64,000 nucleotides of DNA, taken from Hyalangium versicolor. Lineage in GTDB: Bacteria; Myxococcota; Myxococcia; Myxococcales; Myxococcaceae. Position 1 is the stretch's first letter. Each line of letters begins with the position of its first letter. The position numbers were made by a program, and so were the translations under genes. Location of the stretch: NCBI RefSeq assembly GCF_020103695.1, contig NZ_JAHXBF010000016.1, forward strand, positions 1 to 64,000, read 5' to 3'. Below the pieces are notes generated by a model. That model ran no database searches and was not told the origin of the DNA. It worked only from the letters and a program-made list of their open reading frames with translations. This document shows, piece by piece, positions 35,487-46,157 of the stretch.

Positions 35487-37355
35487 ATGTCTCAACCCCC
35501 CGACCAGAGCAAGCCCCCCGGCCCTCCCGCAGGCCCCGCGCCCGCCGCCCGGCCCGCCGCGCCCGCCGCCCGGCCTGCCGCGCCCGCCGCCGCGCCTCGG
35601 CCCGCCGCGCCTGCTGGCCCCGGCGCAGCGCCTCCGCGCACGGTGCCCTTGGGGGCCGCCCCTGCGTCCGCGCCCGCGGGCGTTCCTCCTCGTCCTGGAG
35701 GGCCCGCTCCTGTCGCGCAGCCCGCCATGGCGGCGCCTCCGCGCACGACGCCCGCGGGAGCCGGCCCTGCCTCGCCGGCCACGGCCGTGCCTCGCGCACC
35801 TGCTCCCGGTGCTCCGGCGGCTCGTCCTCCGGCACCTCCCGCGGCGGCCAACCCCGCGATGATCCCCGTGGGCAGCCGCCCCACGGTGACGGCTCCCGCG
35901 GTGAATCCCCCGGATCGGTCCACCGCTCCGGGAACACCGCCCCCTCCTCCTCCTGGGGCGTACTCGGCTGGGATGGCTCCGGGCGTCGCGGCTCCGGCTC
36001 CCGGCTCTCCGGGGGTTGCGGCGCCAAGGCCTCCTCCCGCCGTGGCCAGCCGCCCCACCGTCCAGGGCATCACTCCCATCTCGGTCAACCCACAGCCGGG
36101 CCCGGGCGTCTCGCTGAACGAGCCCACGCCGAACTCCCCCGCGGCCCCGCTGCACCGCCCCACCGTTCCGGGCCTCGCTCCCATCTCGGTCGCGCGAAAT
36201 CCCGGCTCTCCGGCACAGGCTCAGCCGCCTCGGCCGCCTGGCGCGGGGCAACCTTCTCCGGTCCCTGTGGCCGCGGGCGGAGCGCGTCCCCCTCCGGTCA
36301 TCGCTCCGGGCCAGCCTCCGCCTCCGCCCCCAGCCGCGACGGCGCCCCCGGTGCGGCCCGGCAACAAGCCCACCGTGTCGCTGCCAGCGCTGGCTTCGCC
36401 CGGAAGCGCTCCTCGCGTTCCGGTCATCACCCCCACGCCTCCGCGTCCTCCTGGGCCGTCTGTTCCTCCCCCGCCGCCTGCCGCCGCGGGGCAACGGCCT
36501 CCGTCCCGCTCAGGCATTCCCACCGTCCAGCCAGCGCCGCCTGCGGCCGCGGGGCAGCGGCCTCCGTCCCGCTCGGGCATCCCCACCGTTCAGCCCGCGG
36601 CGACGGCTCTGCGTCCGGCACCGGGAGTGGCTCCGGCCGTTCCTCCCGCTCCGCCCCGGCCGCCTGCGCCTCCCGTGAATACCGCGCCCGTGGTGCCGCC
36701 CATGGCTCCCGCGGCTCCGGCTCAGGCTCGCGCGCCCGGGCCCGCGACTCCGCCGCCGCCACCGCCGGCTGCAACCAAGGGTGGGCTCGATCCGGAGCAG
36801 ATGGCCGATCTGGCGGCGCGCTGCGCGAAGCTCGATCAGCTCGACTACTTCGAGGTCCTCCAGATTTCTCGGGAGGCGACGCCCTCGGACATCAAGAAGG
36901 CCTTCTACCACGAGAGCCGCAACTACCACCCGGATCGCTTCTACCAGTTGGACTCGAAGGAGCTGAAGGATCAGGTGAACGAGCTCTACAAGCGCGTCAC
37001 CGAGGCCTACTACGTCCTGCGAGATGACACGAAGCGCCGCAAGTACGTGGTGGACGTGACCGGCCCCGAGCGCGCCCAGAAGCTGCGCTTCACCGAGACC
37101 TCCGAGGCCGAGACGAAGGCCGCCGTGAAGAAGGAGCAGGAGGAGCAGATCGGCACCCACCCCAAGGGGCGCCAGTTCTACCAGTTGGGCGCGGCCGATC
37201 TGGAAGCGGGCCGCTGGTCCTCCGCCGAGCGCAACCTGAAGATGGCGATGACCTACGAGCCGTCCAACGCCCGCTACAAGGAAAAGCTCGCCGAGGCGCA
37301 GAAGAAGATCAACGAAGAGTCCAAGGCCAAGGGCGAGGGTTTCAAAATCAAGTGA
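35487..37355 (+). CDS. Pro/Ala-rich J-domain protein
   Basis: 622 residues. The first ~425 are low-complexity Pro/Ala/Gly with a recurring R/K-PTV motif (GSRPTV, ASRPTV, LHRPTV, GNKPTV) often followed by PISV or similar. The J domain is near residue 445-515: YFEVLQISREATPSDIKKAF with the HPD signature in NYHPDRFYQL and DDTKRRKYV. A TPR-like helical tail (FYQLGAADLEAGRWSSAERNLKMA) ends the protein. It should stimulate the Hsp70 encoded just upstream, and the long disordered arm may present it to a complex or bind a client. Being internal, the J domain is placed unlike in DnaJ or CbpA. Confidence 0.85.
   Translation: MSQPPDQSKPPGPPAGPAPAARPAAPAARPAAPAAAPRPAAPAGPGAAPPRTVPLGAAPASAPAGVPPRPGGPAPVAQPAMAAPPRTTPAGAGPASPATAVPRAPAPGAPAARPPAPPAAANPAMIPVGSRPTVTAPAVNPPDRSTAPGTPPPPPPGAYSAGMAPGVAAPAPGSPGVAAPRPPPAVASRPTVQGITPISVNPQPGPGVSLNEPTPNSPAAPLHRPTVPGLAPISVARNPGSPAQAQPPRPPGAGQPSPVPVAAGGARPPPVIAPGQPPPPPPAATAPPVRPGNKPTVSLPALASPGSAPRVPVITPTPPRPPGPSVPPPPPAAAGQRPPSRSGIPTVQPAPPAAAGQRPPSRSGIPTVQPAATALRPAPGVAPAVPPAPPRPPAPPVNTAPVVPPMAPAAPAQARAPGPATPPPPPPAATKGGLDPEQMADLAARCAKLDQLDYFEVLQISREATPSDIKKAFYHESRNYHPDRFYQLDSKELKDQVNELYKRVTEAYYVLRDDTKRRKYVVDVTGPERAQKLRFTETSEAETKAAVKKEQEEQIGTHPKGRQFYQLGAADLEAGRWSSAERNLKMAMTYEPSNARYKEKLAEAQKKINEESKAKGEGFKIK
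36483..36597 (+). repeat. 63-bp tandem repeat, almost two units, inside the J-protein gene
   Basis: Bases 36483-36545 are repeated from 36546 with few changes, encoding GQRPPSRSGIPTVQP twice. A recent in-frame duplication in the disordered arm. Confidence 0.75.
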
Positions 37356-37385
37356 CGCGTCGCCCGGGGGCGCCGCGGATCCGCG

Positions 37386-38132
37386 ATGACCATCGATCTG
37401 ATCATCCTCGGGCTGGTGCTGTTCTTCGCGATCGTTGGCGCCTTCACCGGCGCGGCGAAGCAGATCGCCCATATGGTGGGACTGGCACTGGCCTACTACG
37501 TGTCCCGGAAGCTGGGCACGGTGGTGGGCCCGAAGCTGGCGGACTCGCTGGGCACCACGGAGCTGATCGGGGTGCTGGTGGGCACGATGCTCATCTTCAT
37601 CGTGGTGCTGGTGGCGGTCCGCTACGCGCTGGGCGCGCTGCTCCAGCGGGTGATGACGGGCAAGGATCCCACCAATCGCGGCCCGGACAGAACCATCGGG
37701 TTCGTGCTCGGCGGAGCGAAGGTGGCCGTCATCGCGTACGTGCTGCTGAGCGCGCTCACGTTCGTGGACCAGCACGTCGAGGTGGCGGGGAAGAAGCTGG
37801 GGTTCTCACCCAAGGACTCGCGCTCCTTCGCCTTCGCCCGGGACCACAACCTCTTCGAGCTGACGCAGTTCGCCCCGATCCAGGACTTCGTCCAGGTGGT
37901 GCAGGCCAGCACGAACCCGGAGCAGGCCGCGAAGATGGCGAACGATCCGGCCTACAAGGCCCTGCGGCAAGACCCGCGCTTCAAGAAGGCCCTCAATGAC
38001 GCCTCGCTGCGCCGCTCGCTGGAGCAGGGAGACACCCGAGCGCTGCTGCGCAGTGATCTGATCCTCCAGCTCATCCAGGATCCGGAGTTCGCGGCCCGGC
38101 TGGGTGCCGCGTCACGAGCCTCAGAGCGCTAA
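37386..38132 (+). CDS. CvpA family membrane protein
   Basis: 248 residues. The first ~140 form the CvpA domain with four membrane helices (IDLIILGLVLFFAIVGAFTG, VGLALAYYVSRKLG, IGVLVGTMLIFIVVLVAV, TIGFVLGGAKVAVIAYVLL); GAFTGAAKQ after the first helix is typical. A soluble helical tail (DPAYKALRQDPRFKKALND) follows. CvpA proteins are linked to envelope integrity and colicin V production. It lies 30 bases after the J-protein gene and ends 6 bases from the convergent kinase gene. Confidence 0.88.
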   Translation: MTIDLIILGLVLFFAIVGAFTGAAKQIAHMVGLALAYYVSRKLGTVVGPKLADSLGTTELIGVLVGTMLIFIVVLVAVRYALGALLQRVMTGKDPTNRGPDRTIGFVLGGAKVAVIAYVLLSALTFVDQHVEVAGKKLGFSPKDSRSFAFARDHNLFELTQFAPIQDFVQVVQASTNPEQAAKMANDPAYKALRQDPRFKKALNDASLRRSLEQGDTRALLRSDLILQLIQDPEFAARLGAASRASER

Positions 38133-38138
38133 GCGCCC

Positions 38139-41100
38139 TCAGCGCGAACCGTGCGCGTCGAGCCAGCGTGAAACTTCGGTGGCTCTCGGGTGGTGAATCC
38201 CCTGCCACTGCGAGCGCACCTCGGTAGCCAGTTGCACCGCGCGAGGATGATCCTTCCCCTCTTCCCAGAGCGCACGGGCCAGGAGGAACTCGATCTGGGC
38301 ACGCATGCGCGGCTGCCCCAGCCTCAGCGCCTGTTCGAGCAGGGGAATCGCCTCGGAGGCCCGGCCCCGGGCGAGCATCAGATTCCCGGAGACCTGCAGC
38401 GTCTCGGCGAGCTCCGGATGCTGTGCTCCGAGCGCCTTCTCCTGAATGGCTCGCGCGCGCTCCACCGCCCGCGCCGCCTCGTCGTACCGGCCGAGATCCG
38501 TGAGCGCCGATCCCAGCTCATCGAGCGAGCTGGCGACGCTGGGATGCTCCGGGCCCAGCGCCTTCTCACGCAGAGCCAACGCGCGCTCGTGCAGCCGCCG
38601 GGCTTCCTCGTAACGTCCCGAGGCTTCAGCCACCCGGCCCAGGCCACTGAGCGGGTCCGCTTGATCGGATTCATCGGTGCCCTGGCCCTTCTGCTCGATC
38701 GCCAGCGCGCGCTCGTACATCTGCCGGGCCTCTCCGTACCGGCCCAGTTCCTCGAGGACCACGCCAAGGCCGGTGAGCGAGGACGCGAGGCGCGGGTGCT
38801 CCGGGCCCAGGCTCTTCTCCTGGAGGGCCAGCGCGCGCTCGCTCTGCTTCAGGGCCTCGTCATAACGCCCGAGCGTCAGCAAGGTATTGCTCAGGTTGAT
38901 CAGCGAGTTGGCGACGAGGGGGTGGTCGGCCCCCAGTGCCTGCTCGCGGACCGCCAGGGCTCGCTCGTGCCGTGGCAGCGCCTCGTCGTAGCGCCCCAGG
39001 GAGGTGAGCGCGTTGCCCAGGTTCCCCAGCGCGCTGGCCAGATCCGGATGCTGAGGGCCCAGTGCCTTCTCGCGGATGGCCAGGACGCGCTCGTGCACAC
39101 GCACCGCCTCCTCGTAGCGCCCCATCTCATCCAGCACGTTGCCCAGGTTGTTGAGCGGAGGCGTCATCAACGGATGGTCGGGCCCGAGCACCTTCTCCCG
39201 CCGGGAGAGCGCGCACTCGTACTTCTGCCGGGCCTCTTCATAGCGCCCGAGATCCGTGAGGATGATCCCCTCGCTGTTGCAGGCATTGGCGCGGATGAGG
39301 TCGTCATCGGCCAGCTCCACGGCGGCCTCCATGCCCAGCTGAAGGAGCGCCGCGTCCGAGTGCCGCGCCTCGCGATACCCCACGAGGAAGTACAAGAGGC
39401 CCGACGCCCGAGCCACCACCAAGGGGTCCTTCGCCCGAGCCCCCGTGACGATCGCCTGGCGCGCCATCTCCTCGGCCGCCTTGTAGTCGCCGCTCCCATC
39501 CCGAGAGAGGGCCCCGAGGAACAGGGCCCGCGCATGCAGCGGCGCATAGCCCAGCGCCTCGGCCTGCCGGAGCAGCTCATCGGCGCGCGACAACCCCTCC
39601 TTGTACTTCCCCGTATCCAGCAGCGTTTCCACCTTGTCGAGGTCCTGCTGGAGCGCGTCGGCCTTCGCCCGGAGCGCGGGATCCTCCGGAGGGGGCACCG
39701 CCGCCATCAGCGCCTTGGCATCCGCGCAGTACTCCAGTGGAGGCAGCGACTGAGCCACCTGCACGGCGCGCGGGAGCAGCTCCTTGTCCGGACCTCGCGC
39801 GAGCAGCTCGGTGAGCGCACGCATCTGGCTGCGCCGGCGCTCCAGACAGTACTCCCGGCGAACCGCCAGGCTCTGGGTGCGAGAAGCCTCCTGATGGATG
39901 AGCTCGCACACCTCCGTGCGCTGCTTCACCCAGGACGCCGTGTAGCCCTCCAGCACCGAGGCCACCCGGGTGAAGGTGTCCGCCGCATAGGGCAGCTCCG
40001 TGCCGAGCATGGCCTTCCTCATCTGCTCCTGCACGCCCGAGTCCCAGATGCCAGAGAGCTGCCGCCCCACCTGGGAGCACCCCGTCGCCGGTGCCTCCTT
40101 GCGCACCCAGCCCAGGACGGCCAGCGTCGCCAGCCCTCCGATGGCGAGCGCCACGCCTGCACTGCGGAGCCGGGACCTGCGCCGCTGCTCGGGATCATCC
40201 CCCAGCGCCGCCAGCAACGGCTCCATGGAGGCCGGACGCTTCTGCGGATCCGGCTGCAACCCCCACAGCACCGTGCGCGTCACCCACTCCGGCACCTCGG
40301 AGGACTCCGGCGGCGTCACCACCTTGCCCTCGAGCTGGGCGCGGGTGAGCTCGGTGGGCGTCGAACCCCGGAAGGGCAGCTGTCCGAAGAGTGCCTCGTA
40401 CAGCGAAGCGCAGAAGGCGAACAGATCGCTGCGCACGTCCGCCGGGCAGCTCCGGAAGAGCTCCGGAGCCATATAGGCCGGCGTGCCCATGAACATGCCG
40501 GGCAGCGTGAGCACGCTCGACCACGAGCCCGAGGGCCGCGCGGTGACCGTGAGATCCGTGGGCAGCTGCGGCTCGGACGAGACGATGGGCGCCTGCCGCT
40601 CCGGAGTGGGAGCCTTGTTCCCGGAGTCCAGCGCGCCCTGGGTGCGAGCCAGGCCAAAGTCCGTCACCCGCACGCGGCCGTCCTCGCCCACGAGCACGTT
40701 GTCCGCCTTGAAGTCCCGGTGGATGAGCCCCGCCGCGTGAGCCGCCGCCAGCCCGCGTCCAGCGGACACATAGGCCTCCAGCACCTGGCGCCAGGTGCGA
40801 GGCTCCTGCCCCTTCCAGCGCCTCAGCGTCCGCCCCTGGATGTACTCCATGGCGATGAAGAGCGAGCCGTCCTCCAGCGTCCCCGCGTCGTAGACGGCCA
40901 CCACGTGGGGGTGGCTCAGACGGGCCATGGCCTGGGCTTCGCGCACCAGCCGCGACTCCTCGCCCTCGGTTCCCTCGCCCTTCAGACTTCGGCGCAGCAG
41001 CTTGAGCGCCACGCGCCGGTCCAACCGCGAGTCGTACGCGGCGACCACCACGCCCATCCCGCCCTGCCCCAGCTTGTCCAGCACCGTGTAGCGGCCCGCA

Positions 41101-41345
41101 AGCGTGTGCCCCGGCAGGAGCCCGGCGGGGACATCTCCCAGCTCCGAGCCTTCCGCGCCCGGAGCCTCCTCCCGCGCTTCGAGGGGAGGCACACCTCCGG
41201 GACGCATCACGGTGGGCACATTCCACTCCTGCGCCGAGGCGGCGGTGGGCCGCACCGTCACCGCCTGCACGGAACCAGGCTCGAGGGCTTCTGTCGCCAG
41301 GCTAGAGGACGGACCCATCTTCGGGTCTGGCTCCGGGCCGCTCAT
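38139..41345 (-). CDS. membrane Ser/Thr protein kinase with C-terminal TPRs
   Basis: 1068 residues. Kinase domain about 85-375: LGQGGMGVVVAAYDSRLDRRVALKLL (glycine loop and Lys), IHRDFKADNVLVGEDG (HRD-type loop, with Phe for Leu) and VTDFGLA. A membrane segment follows at about 395-412 (AGVALAIGGLATLAVLGWV). The outer part begins with a helical region and carries 42-residue kinesin-light-chain-type TPRs (YEEAVRVHERVLAIREKALGPQHPDLAS) repeated about nine times between residues 690 and 1010. The tandem DNA units are 126 bp. Such PknB-like kinase-TPR proteins are abundant in myxobacteria and sense unknown partners outside the inner membrane. Confidence 0.92.
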   Translation of the reverse strand: MSGPEPDPKMGPSSSLATEALEPGSVQAVTVRPTAASAQEWNVPTVMRPGGVPPLEAREEAPGAEGSELGDVPAGLLPGHTLAGRYTVLDKLGQGGMGVVVAAYDSRLDRRVALKLLRRSLKGEGTEGEESRLVREAQAMARLSHPHVVAVYDAGTLEDGSLFIAMEYIQGRTLRRWKGQEPRTWRQVLEAYVSAGRGLAAAHAAGLIHRDFKADNVLVGEDGRVRVTDFGLARTQGALDSGNKAPTPERQAPIVSSEPQLPTDLTVTARPSGSWSSVLTLPGMFMGTPAYMAPELFRSCPADVRSDLFAFCASLYEALFGQLPFRGSTPTELTRAQLEGKVVTPPESSEVPEWVTRTVLWGLQPDPQKRPASMEPLLAALGDDPEQRRRSRLRSAGVALAIGGLATLAVLGWVRKEAPATGCSQVGRQLSGIWDSGVQEQMRKAMLGTELPYAADTFTRVASVLEGYTASWVKQRTEVCELIHQEASRTQSLAVRREYCLERRRSQMRALTELLARGPDKELLPRAVQVAQSLPPLEYCADAKALMAAVPPPEDPALRAKADALQQDLDKVETLLDTGKYKEGLSRADELLRQAEALGYAPLHARALFLGALSRDGSGDYKAAEEMARQAIVTGARAKDPLVVARASGLLYFLVGYREARHSDAALLQLGMEAAVELADDDLIRANACNSEGIILTDLGRYEEARQKYECALSRREKVLGPDHPLMTPPLNNLGNVLDEMGRYEEAVRVHERVLAIREKALGPQHPDLASALGNLGNALTSLGRYDEALPRHERALAVREQALGADHPLVANSLINLSNTLLTLGRYDEALKQSERALALQEKSLGPEHPRLASSLTGLGVVLEELGRYGEARQMYERALAIEQKGQGTDESDQADPLSGLGRVAEASGRYEEARRLHERALALREKALGPEHPSVASSLDELGSALTDLGRYDEAARAVERARAIQEKALGAQHPELAETLQVSGNLMLARGRASEAIPLLEQALRLGQPRMRAQIEFLLARALWEEGKDHPRAVQLATEVRSQWQGIHHPRATEVSRWLDAHGSR

Positions 41346-41470
41346 GATTGACGCCTCCGCTCGCGCGCTCCCCCCACAGGTCCGCGCAGGAAAGCGATCT
41401 TCCCAGGTTCGGCGCGTTGACAGAAGCCCACCCCGACAGGTCCATTCGCACCCAGGACCTGTCCGAAGGT

Positions 41471-42544
41471 TCAGGCCCCCAGCTGCGCGGCATCCAACCG
41501 GAGCAGGCGAGCATTCACGAAGCCCGCGTCCACCGTCAGGCGGCGGCGGCGCAGCTCGGGCGCATCGAACATCACGTCCGCCATGACGTGCTCCAGGATG
41601 GAGCGCAGGCCACGAGCCCCCAGGCCCTTCTCCACGGAGAAGCGCACCACGGCGCGCAGGGCGTCCTCGGTGATGTCCAGCTCGATCTCGTCATACGAGA
41701 GCAGCTCGCGGAACTCGCGCAGCACGGAGTCGGGCGGCTCGGTGAGCACGCGCAAGAGCTCCGGCTCGCCCAGGGCGTGCAGTTGCACCATGACGGGCAG
41801 CCGGCCCAGGAACTCCGCGAGCATCCCGAAATCCACCAACTGCTTCACGGTGATGCGCTTCTGCACCTTCCGCACGGCGTCCTCGGCCCCGAAGCCCACC
41901 GGGCGCGTGCCACCGTCGCCGTACTCGTGCAGGTCCGAGAAAGTGCCGGCGCAGATGAAGAGGATGTCCTTGGTGTCGATCTGGACGAAGTCGCTCTTGT
42001 TCCACGCCTGGGTGACGTTCATGGGCACGAACACCTCGCGCCCCTCGAGCAGCTTGAGCAGGGCCTGCTGCACCCCCTCGCCGCCGATGTCCCGGCTGCC
42101 GGCGCCGTTGCGGGCTCCCTGCGTGCGCCGGGCGATCTTGTCCACCTCGTCCACGAAGATGATGCCCCGCTGCGTGTCCTCGACGGAGTGGTTCGCCTTG
42201 AAGAGCAGATCCGAGATCATCACCTCCACGTCCTTGCCGTAGTAGCCGGCCTCCGTGTACTCGGTGGCGTCCACGGTGGTGAACGGAACGGAGAGGATCT
42301 CCGCCAGATTGCGGGCAATGTGCGTCTTCCCGCTTCCCGTGGGCCCGATGAGCAGGATGTTGGACTTCTTGATCAGGGAACCCCGGCGCATGCGCCGCGC
42401 CTGGACGCGCTTCAGGTGGTTGTGGGCCGCAATGGCCACCGCGCGCTTGGCTTCTTCCTGGCCGATGACGTAGCGATCCAGCCGCTCGAAGATCTGCCGG
42501 GGCGTCAACACCGGCTCTTCTTCCCTGCGTACGGACGACTCCAT
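41471..42544 (-). CDS. ClpX-like AAA+ ATPase lacking the zinc-binding domain
   Basis: 357 residues from ATG 42544, with GAGGGGAGG upstream. Walker A GPTGSGKTHIAR, Walker B IIFVDEVDKIARR, sensor and arginine-finger regions (FICAGTFSDL, GRLPVMVQL) and C-terminal ARGLRSILEHVMADVMF all match ClpX. The N-terminal C4 zinc domain that ClpX uses for adaptors is absent, as the protein starts at LTPRQIFERLDRYVIGQEEAK. The IGF loop for ClpP binding is not obvious: the place between sensor regions has no IGF/LGF that I can see. So it may unfold proteins without ClpP. It is a paralogue rather than the housekeeping gene. Divergent from speA. Confidence 0.85.
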   Translation of the reverse strand: MESSVRREEEPVLTPRQIFERLDRYVIGQEEAKRAVAIAAHNHLKRVQARRMRRGSLIKKSNILLIGPTGSGKTHIARNLAEILSVPFTTVDATEYTEAGYYGKDVEVMISDLLFKANHSVEDTQRGIIFVDEVDKIARRTQGARNGAGSRDIGGEGVQQALLKLLEGREVFVPMNVTQAWNKSDFVQIDTKDILFICAGTFSDLHEYGDGGTRPVGFGAEDAVRKVQKRITVKQLVDFGMLAEFLGRLPVMVQLHALGEPELLRVLTEPPDSVLREFRELLSYDEIELDITEDALRAVVRFSVEKGLGARGLRSILEHVMADVMFDAPELRRRRLTVDAGFVNARLLRLDAAQLGA

Positions 42545-42773
42545 GTAGCCTCCCCTCAGGTCCACGCACCCTCCCAGCGTTTGACCAGAAGGGTAGGAAT
42601 GAAACGCGAGGAGGCCCACCTGGACGGGTGGAGAACCCGTCACAGTCGCCTGCCCGGCTGCTCTCCGATCAGTCAGCTATTGAAGCCGGGGCGCTTTCCC
42701 TATAGTTGCGCGCGTTCAGTGGGTTGTTGGCACTCCAGCCACCATCCCTTCGCCCCGGAGGCCCTGAGACGCA

Positions 42774-44795
<2,022 letters not shown>

Positions 44796-44805
44796 GAGCC
44801 TTCGG

Positions 44806-44848
44806 GAGCCCCTTCTTCCCCGTGCTCTCCACGGGGACGAAGGGGCTC
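44806..44848. terminator. long bidirectional hairpin between speA and the convergent gene
   Basis: GAGCCCCTTC..CCCCGTG, 5-base loop, CACGGGG..GAAGGGGCTC: a 17-bp stem with one 2-by-2 mismatch. It sits between convergent genes. No T tract follows on either strand, so termination may be partly factor-assisted. Confidence 0.65.
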
Positions 44849-44882
44849 GGGAGGAACCGGGCCTTGGTGAAAGGCGAGCGTT

Positions 44883-45653
44883 CTACTCAGCGCACTCCTT
44901 GTCCATATTGATGCTCCACTTCTCCAGCGTCTTCTCCGTAGCGGTGAGCGCCTTCCCATCCCACCGCACGGTGATGCGCGACTTCTCACCTGGGTAGCGG
45001 TTGCAGGCGGCGCCTACCGAATGGGTGCACGACCGCTCCAGCACGACATCCGCAGTCCGTACCTCCACGGACGTCTCGCAGGCGTCACCCGGAAAACCGC
45101 TCCCACTGTCATCGGCGTTGTAGCTGCCGAGCAATTGGGACTTGCCGTCCCGCGCGACGACACTCACGAGTTGCCCCGGCCCGGAAGACGATGACGAGTC
45201 CTTCACCGGAGCCACCACCACGGTGATCGTCGCCCCGCGAACCTTCAGGACGGAGGGAGCCTCGACGGTGCGCTCGCCCTCATCGGCCCAGGTTGGGCAC
45301 GCGTTCGTCTCCACCTTGACGGGCCGCTCATAGATGAACGGATAGAGGGCCTTCAGGAACTGCCGGACCGGCTCGCTCTCGTCCTTCCGGCAGAAGCCGA
45401 GCAGGACGATCTCGAACCCCGGGTTCATCCCCGGCACGCTCGCGCTCGAGACGATCTTCGGAAAGCCCTCCCCGAGCGAAACCGGGGCTTTGATGGACTT
45501 CTGCTCCTCATCCCAGCGGCGGCGCCACTCCTGCGCCGCGGCCTCGTCCTTTCCCCCACCCCACACCAACGCCACCACCTCACTGGAGGGCGGTGGCGGA
45601 GTCTCCGCGACAGCAGCCGTCGCCAGCAGCAGAAACGGAAGGAATGTCTTCAA
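44883..45653 (-). CDS. secreted protein of unknown function
   Basis: 256 residues with a signal peptide (MKTFLPFLLLATAAVAETP). Five or more cysteines are present (GFCRKDE, NACPTW, DACETS, RSCTHSVGAAC). The body is mixed alpha/beta with a Ser-rich spacer (DSSSSSGPG). I know no family with these features. Upstream spacing and the OsmC gene on the same strand (31-base gap) suggest co-transcription. It could be a periplasmic binding or inhibitor protein, but no motif shows this. Confidence 0.7.
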   Translation of the reverse strand: MKTFLPFLLLATAAVAETPPPPSSEVVALVWGGGKDEAAAQEWRRRWDEEQKSIKAPVSLGEGFPKIVSSASVPGMNPGFEIVLLGFCRKDESEPVRQFLKALYPFIYERPVKVETNACPTWADEGERTVEAPSVLKVRGATITVVVAPVKDSSSSSGPGQLVSVVARDGKSQLLGSYNADDSGSGFPGDACETSVEVRTADVVLERSCTHSVGAACNRYPGEKSRITVRWDGKALTATEKTLEKWSINMDKECAE

Positions 45654-45684
45654 GGCCGCTCTCCTTGGGAGTGAGTCGAAGACC

Positions 45685-46131
45685 TCAGCCCTCCTTGGGC
45701 GCGTCCGGATAGGAGAAGGTCACAGGCAGCTTCACGTCCGGATGAAGGCTGCGCGCCACAGGGCAGCCATGGGCCACCTCCTCCAGCCGGGTCCGGTGCG
45801 CACGGGACAGGCCCGCGGGCATCTGGATGTTGAGCACCAGCTCGCCAATGCGGCGCGGAGGTGGCGTCATCCGCTTCTCCACCGTGGCCTTGGCCTCACC
45901 GAAGGGGATGTTCTCCCGCGAGGCAGCCAACGCCATGGTGGTCAGCGCGCACGAGGCGAGCGCCGCGCCCACCAGATCCGTGGGCGAAAACGAGGCGCCC
46001 GTACCGCCGTTGTCCTTCGGCGCCTCGGTGGCGATGTGCGAGCCCGAGGGCCCGTGCTCCAGCTGCGTCTTGAATGCCGGGGCGGTGGTGGCGTGCATCA
46101 CCACTCCGGTGGGCTGCGAGGGCTGGCTCAT
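45685..46131 (-). CDS. OsmC/Ohr family protein
   Basis: 148 residues from ATG 46131. The two redox-active cysteines of the family can be seen in GAALASCALTTMAL and VAHGCPVARSL, and GGTGASFSPTDLVGAALASC is the classic OsmC block. Such proteins reduce organic hydroperoxides with thiol partners. It is 26 bases after the deoxyhypusine-synthase-like gene, so likely in one operon with it. Confidence 0.9.
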   Translation of the reverse strand: MSQPSQPTGVVMHATTAPAFKTQLEHGPSGSHIATEAPKDNGGTGASFSPTDLVGAALASCALTTMALAASRENIPFGEAKATVEKRMTPPPRRIGELVLNIQMPAGLSRAHRTRLEEVAHGCPVARSLHPDVKLPVTFSYPDAPKEG

Positions 46132-46157
46132 GGCTGTGCTCCTGTGCGCGGGGTTGT

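Noticed and set aside
38400..39250. 126-bp tandem units as a possible non-coding array
   Set aside because: In frame with the kinase gene and encode 42-residue TPRs.
38190..41351. Over 1000-codon frame on the plus strand opposite the kinase-TPR gene
   Set aside because: Antisense shadow of a repeat-rich GC gene; product is Arg/Leu/His-rich without domains.
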